64,000 nt of DNA, taken from NCBI RefSeq assembly GCF_036962705.1, contig NZ_JBALOQ010000019.1, positions 1 to 64,000 on the forward strand. Reading direction: 5' to 3'. The notes below the pieces were generated by a model that did not search any database, was not told the DNA's origin, and saw nothing but the letters and a program-made list of their open reading frames with translations. Below are positions 17,363 to 25,860 of this stretch, piece by piece. Position numbers and translations under genes: made by a program. Positions within the stretch are counted from its first letter, which is position 1; every line of letters begins with the position of its first letter. The DNA comes from Ferdinandcohnia sp036962705 (GTDB taxonomy: Bacteria; Bacillota; Bacilli; Bacillales; Bacillaceae_L).

Positions 17363-18280
17363 TTATTCATGTAATGAAAGTGTAGTTAGCTTACTGCCGT
17401 ATTTCTCAATCGATACTTCTTCTACCTGATACCCTTCAAATACAAGAGAGAGATCTGTTTTTAGCTGATTTCCTCGTCCACTTTCGGTAAAGCAAATCAC
17501 TGTTGGCCCCGCTCCACTAATAGCAACCCCAAATGCACCTGCTCTCTTAGCAACCCTATGAATGCTGTTGAACTCAGGAATGAGCTTTGCACGATATGCT
17601 TGATGGAATAGATCAAGCTCCATCATTTTCCCCATCACCTCATGGTTCTTTGTTAAAAGAGCCGCAACCATGACATTGCTTATAGAGCTAGCTTTTACAG
17701 CCTCTTGATAGGATAATTCTTTTGGGAGCACATTACGAGCATCCTTTGTCTTTAATTCATATGAAGGTATAACAACCACCATATCAAATGATACATCATT
17801 CACATGAATGAGATCAGTCTCCTCACTTCCACGATGACTACCAATGACTAATCCCCCATATAAAGATGCTCCTACATTATCGGGATGTCCCTCAAAATCA
17901 CAGGCTAATTCAAGCTTTTGTTGATTTGTTAATTGAAGATTACAAAGCTCATTTACTAGCTCTATTGCCGCGATAATAGCAGCTGCACTGCTCCCAAGAC
18001 CTCTTGCTAATGGAATATTGCTGTGAACGTAAACCTTGCAGGGAGGTAGCTCACGGGAGTAAATGTCGGCCACCTTTGCTGCGATTTGATAGATAAAATT
18101 TTCTTTATCTGCTGGAGTATTTGCAATTTCTTCAGATTGCGGAACAAACTCCCACTGATTGCTTGGTTCGACCTGAAGCGTTAAATAACGATTGACCGCT
18201 AATCCCAAAGAATCAAATCCAGGTCCAAGATTTGCTGTGCTTGCTGGAACTTTTATTTGAAAGGCTCGATCAAACTTCAT
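17363..18280 (-). CDS. thrB: homoserine kinase
   Basis: 305 residues. It phosphorylates homoserine with ATP to O-phosphohomoserine, the step before threonine synthase. GHMP-kinase features are present: N-terminal 'VPASTANLGPGFDSLGLAVN', the phosphate-binding motif 'PLARGLGSSAAA' at ~90-101, and a C-terminal 'GAFGVAISGAGPTVICF'. The open frame runs 29 codons further, but the ATG at 18280 has AGAGGGG about ten bases upstream and gives the family N-terminus. The start overlaps thrC by 11 bases. It is third in the hom-thrC-thrB operon, as in B. subtilis. Confidence 0.95.
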   Translation of the reverse strand: MKFDRAFQIKVPASTANLGPGFDSLGLAVNRYLTLQVEPSNQWEFVPQSEEIANTPADKENFIYQIAAKVADIYSRELPPCKVYVHSNIPLARGLGSSAAAIIAAIELVNELCNLQLTNQQKLELACDFEGHPDNVGASLYGGLVIGSHRGSEETDLIHVNDVSFDMVVVIPSYELKTKDARNVLPKELSYQEAVKASSISNVMVAALLTKNHEVMGKMMELDLFHQAYRAKLIPEFNSIHRVAKRAGAFGVAISGAGPTVICFTESGRGNQLKTDLSLVFEGYQVEEVSIEKYGSKLTTLSLHE

Positions 18281-19337
18281 GTAAAACGGCCCCTCTGATA
18301 TGATCATATACAAGCTTTTCATCGTTAGGCAATACAACTGGTTTGATTGAAGCTGCTTCAATCGCAATATTTGGATCCTTTAATCCATTTCCTGTTAGAA
18401 CAGCAACCACTCGACTACCTTTTTTAATTTCACCACTACGTACCTGCTTGATGACACCTGCGATGGATGCACAAGAGCCTGGTTCTGCAAACACGCCTTC
18501 TTTTCTTGCTAATAATTGATATGCTTCTAAAATTTCAGCATCTGATACTTCATCAATTTTACCATTTGACTCATTTGCAGCTACAACGGCTTTATCCCAG
18601 CTTGCAGGGTTTCCGATTCGAATCGCAGTTGCAACTGTTTCAGGATCATCAATGACTTTATTTTTAACAATTGCTGCTGCCCCTTCTGCTTCAAATCCAC
18701 GCATTTCAGGAAGGCCTGTATTATGACGCTCATGATACTCTTTAAATCCTTTCCAGTATGCTGTAATATTCCCTGCATTTCCGACCGGAATGGCTAATAT
18801 ATCTGGAGCTCCATCCAGCTGCACACAAATTTCAAATGCTGCTGTTTTTTGACCTTCAATTCGATATGGATTGACAGAGTTTACGAGTGTAATAGGTGCA
18901 GTCTCACTGATATTACGAACCATTTTTAAGGCATGGTCGAAGTTTCCTTCAATTGAAATGATTTCGGCACCATACATGACAGCTTGAGCTAATTTTCCCA
19001 TCGCAATTTTACCTTCAGGAATGACTACGATACAGCGAAGGCCAGCACGGGCTGCATATGCAGCAGCTGCTGCCGATGTATTTCCAGTAGATGCACAGAT
19101 AATTGTGTCACTACCCTCTTCAACCGCTTTAGCTACCGCCATAACCATCCCGCGATCCTTAAAAGAACCTGTTGGGTTAGCCCCTTCTACTTTTACATAT
19201 AATTCAACACCAAGATCCTCTGAAATGGAATGAAGTGGAATTAATGGTGTATTTCCTTCATTCAATGAAAGCATTGGTGTGTTTGTATTTACCGGTAAAT
19301 ATTCGCGAAATTGTTGTAGCAGCCCCTGCCATCTCAT
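18270..19337 (-). CDS. thrC: threonine synthase
   Basis: 355 residues, a PLP enzyme converting O-phosphohomoserine to threonine and phosphate. The Schiff-base lysine is Lys60 in 'NPTGSFKDRGM'. 'ASTGNTSAAAAAYAARAGL' binds the substrate backbone and 'VAVLTGNGLKDPN' is at the C-terminus. It is of the short bacterial type. Its ATG overlaps the hom stop (ATGA), and its stop overlaps thrB, so the three genes are translationally coupled. Confidence 0.96.
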   Translation of the reverse strand: MRWQGLLQQFREYLPVNTNTPMLSLNEGNTPLIPLHSISEDLGVELYVKVEGANPTGSFKDRGMVMAVAKAVEEGSDTIICASTGNTSAAAAAYAARAGLRCIVVIPEGKIAMGKLAQAVMYGAEIISIEGNFDHALKMVRNISETAPITLVNSVNPYRIEGQKTAAFEICVQLDGAPDILAIPVGNAGNITAYWKGFKEYHERHNTGLPEMRGFEAEGAAAIVKNKVIDDPETVATAIRIGNPASWDKAVVAANESNGKIDEVSDAEILEAYQLLARKEGVFAEPGSCASIAGVIKQVRSGEIKKGSRVVAVLTGNGLKDPNIAIEAASIKPVVLPNDEKLVYDHIRGAVLHEV

Positions 19338-20632
19338 GCTTGGTTTCCTCCTTCAACTCGATATGAGCTTTTAACTTCTTCTGTAATTTGCAAATCTCTA
19401 AGCTGTACTAAAATTTCTTCGTAGTCTCGTAATGATGCTTGATGAGTAACAACAACAATTTCGGCTAAATCTTTATTCTTTAACGGCAATTGTAGAATTT
19501 TCTCAAAGCTTACACCGCGTTCAGAGAATAGGGATGTAATTTTTGCAAATGCTCCAACTTGATCCTTTACGTGAATACGTAGGAAGTATTTTGAGAAAAT
19601 CTCAGAGTCTTCTTTTAGCTTTTTCTCATATTGAGGTGATACTGCACTTAGACCATTAACTCCAAGTCTCATATTTTTCATTACGGCAACTAGATCAGAA
19701 ACAATTGATGTTGCAGTAGGCAAACTACCTGCTCCTGGTCCATAGAACATTGTTTCTCCGACTGCTTCTCCATACACATATACCGCATTAAATTCATCAT
19801 TAACTCCAGCAAGTGGATGTACTTCTGGAAGTAGTGTTGGTTGAACACCTACTTCTACTTTTTCTCCCTTTCTATGTGCAGTACCAATTAACTTAATCAC
19901 ATAGCCTAAACGTTTACTATATTCGATATCCTCGCTTGTAACGGAAGAAATTCCTTGAACTCGAACGTCTTTAAGGTCAATATTCATGGAGTATCCTAAT
20001 GAAGCCAGAATTGCCATCTTTCTTGCTGCATCAAGACCTTCAACATCTGCTGTTGGGTCTGTTTCTGCATAGCCAAGCTCCTGTGCTTCTTTTAAAACTT
20101 CTTCGTATGCACTGCCATACTTGCTCATCTTTGTTAAAATAAAGTTCGTTGTTCCGTTCACGATTCCCATCATTTTAATGATTCGGTCAGATGCAAAACC
20201 GTCTACTAATCCGCGAAGGATTGGAATTCCACCAGCAACACTTGCTTCATAGAACAAGTCGCATCCATTCTTACTTGCAACATTCAATAGCTCAGGACCG
20301 TATAACGCCATTAAGTCCTTATTTGCTGTTACAACATGTTTTTTATTACGTAAGGATTGAAGGACTAACTGTCTAGTATCCTCTACTCCGCCCATAACCT
20401 CAATGACTACATCTATTTCTGGATCTTCAATAACGTCATTTGCATTTGTTGTCAAAAATGAAGGATCAATTTCTACTGTTCGGTGTTTATGTAAATCTTG
20501 AACTAATACCTTCTTAACTTCTATTGGGCAACCAACTTGGTGCATTAATTTATCTTGATGATTTTTTAAAATCGTTACAACGCCGCTGCCAACCGTACCT
20601 AATCCTAATAATCCTACTGAAATACTTTTCAT
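19334..20632 (-). CDS. hom: homoserine dehydrogenase
   Basis: 432 residues. It reduces aspartate semialdehyde to homoserine, the branch point to threonine and methionine. The Rossmann motif is 'VGLLGLGTVGSGVV'. The catalytic domain carries 'GIVNGTTNFILTKM' and 'YAETDPTADVEGLDAARK'. A C-terminal ACT domain (from ~350, 'YFLRIHVKDQVGAFAKITSL') suggests feedback control by threonine. The ATG follows AGGAGGCGG. The upstream region (20633-20785) has no T-box or other leader that I recognise. Homoserine made here can also feed the metY-like gene at 60.7 kb. Confidence 0.96.
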   Translation of the reverse strand: MKSISVGLLGLGTVGSGVVTILKNHQDKLMHQVGCPIEVKKVLVQDLHKHRTVEIDPSFLTTNANDVIEDPEIDVVIEVMGGVEDTRQLVLQSLRNKKHVVTANKDLMALYGPELLNVASKNGCDLFYEASVAGGIPILRGLVDGFASDRIIKMMGIVNGTTNFILTKMSKYGSAYEEVLKEAQELGYAETDPTADVEGLDAARKMAILASLGYSMNIDLKDVRVQGISSVTSEDIEYSKRLGYVIKLIGTAHRKGEKVEVGVQPTLLPEVHPLAGVNDEFNAVYVYGEAVGETMFYGPGAGSLPTATSIVSDLVAVMKNMRLGVNGLSAVSPQYEKKLKEDSEIFSKYFLRIHVKDQVGAFAKITSLFSERGVSFEKILQLPLKNKDLAEIVVVTHQASLRDYEEILVQLRDLQITEEVKSSYRVEGGNQA

Positions 20633-20785
20633 TTTATAACCGCCTCCTGTGTATTCCCCAGAAATACATTTGTCTTCCTATAAAAGACATTATAGTAGTG
20701 ATGCTATGTTTTTACAAGTAATATTTTTCAAAAATTCACACTGAAAACGCTTAACCAACTGATATAAAAGGATATTTTTTTTATT

Positions 20786-20816
20786 AAAAAGAGCACCTTC
20801 ATTGCAAAGGTGCCCT
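20786..20816 (-). terminator. terminator downstream of the 2-hydroxyacid dehydrogenase
   Basis: GGGCACCTT / AAGGTGCTC hairpin (one mismatch) followed by TTTTTAATAAAAAA on the minus strand. Confidence 0.8.
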
Positions 20817-20848
20817 CGAAAATTTATTTTAACGACAGTCCCCACTCT

Positions 20849-21037
20849 TTAATCAAATGCGCTTTGGCGTATTTGCGCCCGATTTTCAGGCCCACACGAG
20901 GTGGGTCATAAAGACAAAGACATCAGGATGTGGCGTTTTTAGTCTTTGGTCTTTATGCCTCGAAAAATTTCCTTTGAAAAATGCATGTCTCCGCCGGGGG
21001 CTTTAACTTTATTCAGCAGATGTACAGGATTTCTGCT
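20849..21037. repeat. dispersed intergenic element, family B copy 1
   Basis: Opens with TCAAATGCGCTTTGGCGTAT and carries 'CCTTTGAAAAATGCATG' and 'CTCCGCCGGGGGCTTTAA', then an inverted pair ATTCAGCAG / CTGCTAAAT. The second arm of that pair supplies the stop codon of the neighbouring dehydrogenase gene. Other copies are at 25484, 33525 (inverted) and 63861. Confidence 0.75.
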
Positions 21038-22007
21038 AAATAAATTTTACAAGTGTCTTTGGTTGTTGATTGTTAAGAACAAGCTCAATGTTCTTACAGC
21101 AAAGCTCCATCATGGCTACTCGAGTTTCAGTACTTGATGAGCCAATATGAGGCAATGCAACGACATTTGGCAAATTCAATAATGGATGACGGGCATCCAC
21201 AGGCTCCTTTTCAAAAACATCTAAACCAGCGGCAGCAATCTCACCTTCTACTATTGCATGGTATAATGCGTCTTCATCAACGACTGGTCCTCTTGATACA
21301 TTAATGAAAACTGCAGACTTTTTCATTTTCTTAAAGCTTTCCTGATTAAATAGGCCTCTTGTTTCCTCTGTTAGTGGTGCTAAGCACACTATAAAATCAG
21401 AAGTCTCCATTAACTCATCTAAGGTGGCGTAGGAACAACCTAGACGTTCCTCTGCAGCCACATTTCGGGAACGATTATGATAGAGAATATCCATTTCAAA
21501 GCCAGTCGCACGTTTTGCAACCACTTCGCCAATTTTGCCCATTCCAACAATCCCAATTGTTTTATGGTGCACATCATGTCCAGCAAGCAATAATGGGCTC
21601 CAGCTTTTCCACTCACCATTTTTTACAAATTCGGCTGCTTCAACAACTCTTCTTGCAGTTGCAAGCAACAATGCAAAGGTTAAATCAGCGGTTGTGTCTG
21701 TTAAGACATCTGGTGTATTACATACTGCGATTCCCTTTTGATTCGCATATTCTACATCAATATTATCAAAGCCAACAGCAAGGTTTGCGATCACTTTTAA
21801 ATTTGGTGCTGCATCAATGAGTTCTTTGTCAATTTTTTCAGAAAGCATGGTTAATAATGCGTCTGCCTTTTTAACCTCTTTTAGGAGTACCTCTCTTGGA
21901 ACGGCCTTTTCTTCCTCATTCCAAATATGTACTTCCGCTACTTCCATTAGTGGTTGAATGACTTCTTCGGAAAGTTTTCTCGTAATAAAAACATATGGCT
22001 TTGTCAT
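21036..22007 (-). CDS. D-2-hydroxyacid dehydrogenase (glyoxylate/gluconate reductase-like)
   Basis: 323 residues. NAD(P)H-dependent reduction of 2-keto acids such as glyoxylate, hydroxypyruvate or 2-ketogluconate. The nucleotide-binding motif is 'KTIGIVGMGKIGEVVAKRA'. Catalytic Arg is in 'FINVSRGPVVDEDAL', Glu in 'AAGLDVFEKEPV', and His in 'NVVALPHIGSSSTETR'. The order and spacing fit the GyaR/YvcT group. RBS is AAAGAGGTAAGAA. It stands alone between hom and yutH; I do not recall a counterpart at this site in B. subtilis. Which 2-keto acid it prefers cannot be told. Confidence 0.88.
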   Translation of the reverse strand: MTKPYVFITRKLSEEVIQPLMEVAEVHIWNEEEKAVPREVLLKEVKKADALLTMLSEKIDKELIDAAPNLKVIANLAVGFDNIDVEYANQKGIAVCNTPDVLTDTTADLTFALLLATARRVVEAAEFVKNGEWKSWSPLLLAGHDVHHKTIGIVGMGKIGEVVAKRATGFEMDILYHNRSRNVAAEERLGCSYATLDELMETSDFIVCLAPLTEETRGLFNQESFKKMKKSAVFINVSRGPVVDEDALYHAIVEGEIAAAGLDVFEKEPVDARHPLLNLPNVVALPHIGSSSTETRVAMMELCCKNIELVLNNQQPKTLVKFI

Positions 22008-22061
22008 TTCTTACCTCTTTAAAGATTTATTAGTGTACTGTTTCTATACTACCATAAATTT

Positions 22062-23066
22062 TTATCTTTGAAGCCAATTAATGTTCGGAATTGCAAGTCT
22101 TTTTCCATCCACTCCTACACTTGATAAAAAGGTGGCTAAAAAACGTTCATGGTTACCGGAATGGTTCAGGATTGATTCTAATCTTTGTAATTGTTTTTCC
22201 TTTTTGTTCTCCGATTCTGTCATATAAAACCCTTCAATACATTCGAAAAAATGAAGCGGAAACAATAATCGGGCATAAAGTAGTCTCCAGGAAAAGGGAG
22301 AAAGTGGATTTACCCGCTCATACTCGTTCAAAAAGTGCGCGATTTGCCCATTTTGCCTACTTTCCCCACTGGCATATTGATCGCGGATAAATTCGGCCAA
22401 GTCCCTTGTGTAATGGTCAAACACCCATTCTATTGGCAACTTCGTAAAAGACTCCTTATCCCATGAAATTTCCGTGAACCGGTGGTGGCAAATTGTAGCT
22501 GAATCAATTGCCGCAGGTGTCTCATCCATTTCGGTATCAACCAGGTATTGAATCGCATTTTCCGTTAACCCAATATAATATGGAAAAGCTTCCACAAATA
22601 ATGTTTCAAAACGGTTCTCAGGATGTTGCTTTACTTTTTCCTTCCAGAACAACTCCATTTGATCCAGCCTTTTTTCCCAAAGAAATTTCCATTGTCCAAT
22701 TCGATTAACCTTGTTGACTTGATATGGAAAGCTTCTGCCTCGTTTATGAAAACGCGCTAATTCATATCCTAATGCATTCGTTATTCGATGGCTATATACA
22801 GGACATCTAATCAAAACAACTTCTTCATCATTGATTATTGTACTTAATTTCCCTTCCGATGTAGGTAATATTGAGCCTACACGAATATCCCCTTTTTGAA
22901 TCATATAATCGCTAAGAAGTTTTATTTCATACAGCTCTACTTGTTCCAAATTTGATATCGGCACAATACAATATACTATATTTCGATAGATGATTGCTTC
23001 ATAGCCAAATGCCTTTACTGACCGATCGACCTTTAATTTATATTGTTCAAAAAGTGTATCTTTCAT
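22062..23066 (-). CDS. yutH: spore coat-associated protein, CotS/YutH family
   Basis: 334 residues, an aminoglycoside-phosphotransferase-like fold of the CotS/YutH group that associates with the spore coat. I identify it from its size, family pattern ('GYELARFHKRGRSFPYQ', 'ICHHRFTEISW') and its place beside yutG, as in B. subtilis. The ATG at 23066 follows GAGGAGTGATG. Such genes are normally transcribed in the mother cell under sporulation sigma factors; I did not identify a promoter. Kinase activity has not been shown, to my knowledge. Confidence 0.82.
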   Translation of the reverse strand: MKDTLFEQYKLKVDRSVKAFGYEAIIYRNIVYCIVPISNLEQVELYEIKLLSDYMIQKGDIRVGSILPTSEGKLSTIINDEEVVLIRCPVYSHRITNALGYELARFHKRGRSFPYQVNKVNRIGQWKFLWEKRLDQMELFWKEKVKQHPENRFETLFVEAFPYYIGLTENAIQYLVDTEMDETPAAIDSATICHHRFTEISWDKESFTKLPIEWVFDHYTRDLAEFIRDQYASGESRQNGQIAHFLNEYERVNPLSPFSWRLLYARLLFPLHFFECIEGFYMTESENKKEKQLQRLESILNHSGNHERFLATFLSSVGVDGKRLAIPNINWLQR

Positions 23067-23187
23067 AAATCATCACTCCTCGCACATACTATGTAATTAA
23101 TCTATATGAAACATTTCAGCATTACTTGTGGTAAACTAGAAAATATTAGCAAAACAATTTTTAAATTATAGAAATTAGGTGAATAAG

Positions 23188-23688
23188 TTGAGCGAAGAAA
23201 ATAAAATGGATGAGATTGAACGAACTGCTAGAAGATGGTTAGAGGAAAGAGGCGTCACCATTCAGGATATTGCGGAGCTAGTGTACTATTTACAAAGCAA
23301 ATATCATCCCAACCTCAAAATGGAGGAATGTATTCATAATGTTGACCGCGTTTTAACGAAACGTGAAATTCAGAATGCAGTACTAACTGGGATTCAATTA
23401 GATAAACTTGCCGAAAAAGGATTACTTGAGGAGCCACTTCTATCCACAATCAAGGTAGATGAAGGGCTTTATGGCGTTGATGAAATCCTTGCCTTTTCGA
23501 TTGTTAACGTATATGGCTCAATCGGTTTTACGAATTACGGATACATTGATAAGAAAAAACCGGGTATCTTGGCTCGATTAAATGATAAATCAACTGGCGA
23601 ATGTCACACATTCTTAGATGATATTGTGGGGGCAATTGCAGCAGCTGCATCAAGTCGATTAGCTCACAGAGCAGCAAATACGAATTAA
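23188..23688 (+). CDS. yutG: phosphatidylglycerophosphatase A-like protein (YutG)
   Basis: 166 residues from the TTG at 23188, seven bases after AGGTG. A GTG at 23179 in the same frame overlaps that site and is less likely. PgpA-family motifs include 'IVNVYGSIGFTNYGYIDK' and 'GECHTFLDDIVGAIAAA'. Classical PgpA is membrane-bound, but this Gram-positive form is soluble, with helical N-terminus and no membrane segments. The reaction would be dephosphorylation of phosphatidylglycerophosphate or a related substrate. It is transcribed divergently from yutH. Confidence 0.8.
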   Translation: MSEENKMDEIERTARRWLEERGVTIQDIAELVYYLQSKYHPNLKMEECIHNVDRVLTKREIQNAVLTGIQLDKLAEKGLLEEPLLSTIKVDEGLYGVDEILAFSIVNVYGSIGFTNYGYIDKKKPGILARLNDKSTGECHTFLDDIVGAIAAAASSRLAHRAANTN

Positions 23689-23694
23689 GGGAAA

Positions 23695-23723
23695 AAGATC
23701 AAATCCTTACGATTTGGTCTTTT
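23695..23723 (+). terminator. terminator of yutG
   Basis: AAGATCAAATC / GATTTGGTCTT stem followed by TTTT on the plus strand. Confidence 0.88.
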
Positions 23724-23782
23724 TTAATAGATAAAAATGGTATGCTGAATTTACAAACTATTTTGTCTGAGGTGCCAGTCTT

Positions 23783-23992
23783 ATGGACTTATTATTAAAA
23801 ATTTTGGGACTTATCTTTTTTGCGATTGCATTCTTCATCACTCTTCCAATGCAAAAAGAATTTAAAAATTATGACGGGCAAGTTCTGCGAAGAAGCCTAG
23901 TAAATCGATGGACGAGAAGCCTCAAAACGTCTTTATTTTTATTAATAATTGGTGGCATTTGTTTTATAGTCGGGGTTATTTTGTCCATATAA
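23783..23992 (+). CDS. small two-helix membrane protein, unknown
   Basis: 69 residues. Two hydrophobic segments (about residues 2-22 and 48-68) flank a basic, polar centre (RRSLVNRWTRSLKTS), predicting a hairpin with the loop inside the cell. Strong GAGGTG eight bases before the ATG, and a dedicated terminator shared with yutF downstream. I do not recognise the family. Coding is supported by the RBS, the clean membrane pattern and the terminator that begins at the stop codon. Confidence 0.65.
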   Translation: MDLLLKILGLIFFAIAFFITLPMQKEFKNYDGQVLRRSLVNRWTRSLKTSLFLLIIGGICFIVGVILSI

Positions 23993-24017
23993 AAAACGCT
24001 CAAATGAGCGTTTTTTA
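23991..24017. terminator. bidirectional terminator between the small membrane gene and yutF
   Basis: Perfect AAAAAACGCTC / GAGCGTTTTTT hairpin with loop AAAT. It overlaps both convergent stop codons. Confidence 0.95.
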
Positions 24018-24785
24018 TATTCTTTCCATCCATTCCTTTAAGCTGTTAATCGCATAAGTCGGCGGGCGGTCATATCCCTTTAGCAGTTCAGGGGTTGTAA
24101 CTCCTGTATGAACAAGAAGGGTATCAATACCTGCGTTCATCCCTGCCATGATATCTGTGTCATAATAGTCACCAATCATTATTGTATCTTCTTTTGCAAT
24201 CCCTAATTTCTTTTGGGCTTGCTCCATGATTATTTTTTCAGGCTTTCCGATAAAAATCGGTTGAACTGTTGTTGAAACAGTTACAACTGAAGTTAGAGAG
24301 CCATTACCTGGTAAAAATCCTCTTTCAGTTGGAATTGCAATATCACCATTTGTTGAAATAAATGTTGCCCCGTTACGAACAGCTAGACAAGCTAGCGCAA
24401 ATTTCTCATATGAAACAGAACGGTCAATTCCAACCACAACAAAATCAGGATTTTCTTCTTGGATTGTAAAGCCCTTATCCTCTAAAGCCGTACGAATCCC
24501 TTCTTCACCAATCACATAAACAGTGTCGCCCCGCTTTAAGTCATACATATAATTTGCCGTTGCTTGGCTTGTTGTGAACACTTGGTCTTCTGTACACGCA
24601 ATATCAAAGTCACGAAGCTTTGCTGCAACTTGTGCTGGTGTCCTTGAAGAATTATTCGTTACAAATAGATATGGGATTTGTTTTTCGTTAAGCGCATTTA
24701 CGAAATCACATGCCTCATTAATGCGCTCAGTTCCAAGATACATCGTACCATCTAAATCAATTAAGTAACCTTTATATGTTTTCAC
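24015..24785 (-). CDS. yutF: HAD-superfamily phosphatase, NagD-like (YutF)
   Basis: 256 residues, the length of B. subtilis YutF. HAD motifs in order: 'LIDLDGTMYLG' (nucleophile Asp), 'FVTNNSSRT', 'IGKPEKI' (Lys) and 'MIGDYYDTDIMAG' (Asp pair), with a type IIA cap between. Relatives dephosphorylate small phosphates including nucleotides; the natural substrate is unclear. The start is the GTG at 24785 (MKTYKG), nine bases after AAAGGTG; an earlier GTG at 24797 overlaps that site. It follows yutE, separated by a family D element. Confidence 0.88.
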   Translation of the reverse strand: MKTYKGYLIDLDGTMYLGTERINEACDFVNALNEKQIPYLFVTNNSSRTPAQVAAKLRDFDIACTEDQVFTTSQATANYMYDLKRGDTVYVIGEEGIRTALEDKGFTIQEENPDFVVVGIDRSVSYEKFALACLAVRNGATFISTNGDIAIPTERGFLPGNGSLTSVVTVSTTVQPIFIGKPEKIIMEQAQKKLGIAKEDTIMIGDYYDTDIMAGMNAGIDTLLVHTGVTTPELLKGYDRPPTYAINSLKEWMERI

Positions 24786-24805
24786 TACTTCTATCACCTT
24801 TTAGA

Positions 24806-24958
24806 TGATGTTCAAAAAGTGCGGTGAATATGACGCATCGAATTTCTTCGTTGGCTTGCTTCTCCGTTCCTCACGTATTAACTGCATACGCTCCGGTACT
24901 CAAAGCTGCACCGCCTTGAAATTCTCGGTCCTCTTCATCCTCCTTTTTGAACACGTAT
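24806..24958. repeat. dispersed intergenic element, family D copy 2
   Basis: Lies between yutE and yutF in what would otherwise be an operon. Blocks shared with 11371-11590 (opposite orientation) include 'GCATACG', 'CGAATTTCTTCG' and 'TTCAAAAAGT'. It ends at the yutE stop region. Confidence 0.7.
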
Positions 24959-24962
24959 TTTA

Positions 24963-25400
24963 TTAGTTTTTAAATGCGGATACAGGTCCTAATTCATTTT
25001 CTAGATAGGATCTTACCGCTTGAGGAAAGCTTGCTAGGCTTTCTTTATTTTTTAGCAAACTCAAGATTAAATCATCATGGTTAATTTCAAGATAATCTTG
25101 AACAATCACTTTTCGAAAGCGAATAATTTCTTTCAAGTCATTTGCAGCATTTGTAGAAATCACTTTTTCATCCTCAAGAATATTGATAATATCTTCATAA
25201 CTTCCAGGGTCGCGCATAATAAAGCCATCAATCATGGAATTCCCGACATCTAAAATTGCCTCAATCAAAATATGGGATATGCGCTCTAACGCTTTCTTTT
25301 CAAGCGTGCTTGTCCAATTTGAGTCCTCTTCTACAAATCCTAAAGTTTCTTCGTAAAAAAGAAGGGTCTTCTCAATCTTCTCTCGATCAACAAAATACAC
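24963..25400 (-). CDS. yutE: HepT-like HEPN/DUF86 protein (YutE)
   Basis: 145 residues, an all-helical HEPN protein. The start is a GTG right after AGGTGATACT. The family motif R-x4-H-x-Y is altered: Arg96 is present in 'IIRFRKVIVQDYLEI', but the histidine position is Gln101. HEPN RNases need that histidine, so nuclease activity is doubtful. No partner nucleotidyltransferase (MntA-type antitoxin) gene lies beside it, unlike true HepT-MntA toxin-antitoxin pairs. It is conserved in the yutD-yutE-yutF order of bacilli, suggesting a housekeeping role that is unknown. Confidence 0.82.
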   Translation of the reverse strand: MYFVDREKIEKTLLFYEETLGFVEEDSNWTSTLEKKALERISHILIEAILDVGNSMIDGFIMRDPGSYEDIINILEDEKVISTNAANDLKEIIRFRKVIVQDYLEINHDDLILSLLKNKESLASFPQAVRSYLENELGPVSAFKN

Positions 25401-25483
25401 AGTATCACCTTCTATTTATAATCCTTGATAACATTACATATTATTTTACCATAAAGTTCATTATCATTCATGAATTGACAGAA

Positions 25484-25796
25484 AATCAAATGCGCCTTGG
25501 CGTATTTGCGGCCTGATTTTTTAGGCCCACACGATGTGGGTCACAAAGACGAAGACATCAGGAAGTGGCGTTCATAGTCTTTGATTTTATGCGAGATACA
25601 GTGAAACTTCAATCTGTGGAATTGATTCCTCAGATTGTTAGTTGAACCAATCGGGCATTAACTGGTAGTTGCCCTCCTTGAGGGTTAATACCAGTTAATG
25701 CGGGGAAAGTTACCTTTGAAAATCGCATGTCTCCGCCGGAGGCTTTAAGTTTATTCAACAGGGTTCGAGCCCCTACTGAATAAACTTGAATAATTC
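25484..25796. repeat. dispersed intergenic element, family B copy 2, interrupted by a family C element
   Basis: Left part matches copy 1 (TCAAATGCGCCTTGGCGTAT ... GACATCAGGAAGTGGCG ... TTTTATGC). Right part matches from 'CCTTTGAAAATCGCATG' through 'CTCCGCCGGAGGCTTTAA' to an ATTCAACAG / CTGAATAAA pair. Between them (25593-25706) lies extra DNA related to 62362-62515. No gene is visible in 25401-25860. Confidence 0.75.
25593..25706. repeat. family C element nested in family B
   Basis: Shares 'AGTGAAACTTCAATC', 'GATTGTTAGTTGAACCAATC' and a terminal 'TTAATGCGGGG' with the reverse complement of 62362-62515. It interrupts the B element between TTTATGC and TACCTTTGAAAA. Confidence 0.75.
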
Positions 25797-25860
25797 ATTT
25801 TCTATTTGGTACACCTTTGATATGATAATGTAAATGACTGTTTTTAAAGGAGAATCCATT

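Noticed and set aside
20633..20785. T-box or other leader for hom-thrC-thrB
   Set aside because: No T-box core sequence or competing terminator/antiterminator was found before hom.
24963..25400. Toxin-antitoxin system based on the HEPN protein
   Set aside because: The catalytic His is missing, there is no adjacent nucleotidyltransferase, and the gene is conserved in the core yut order.
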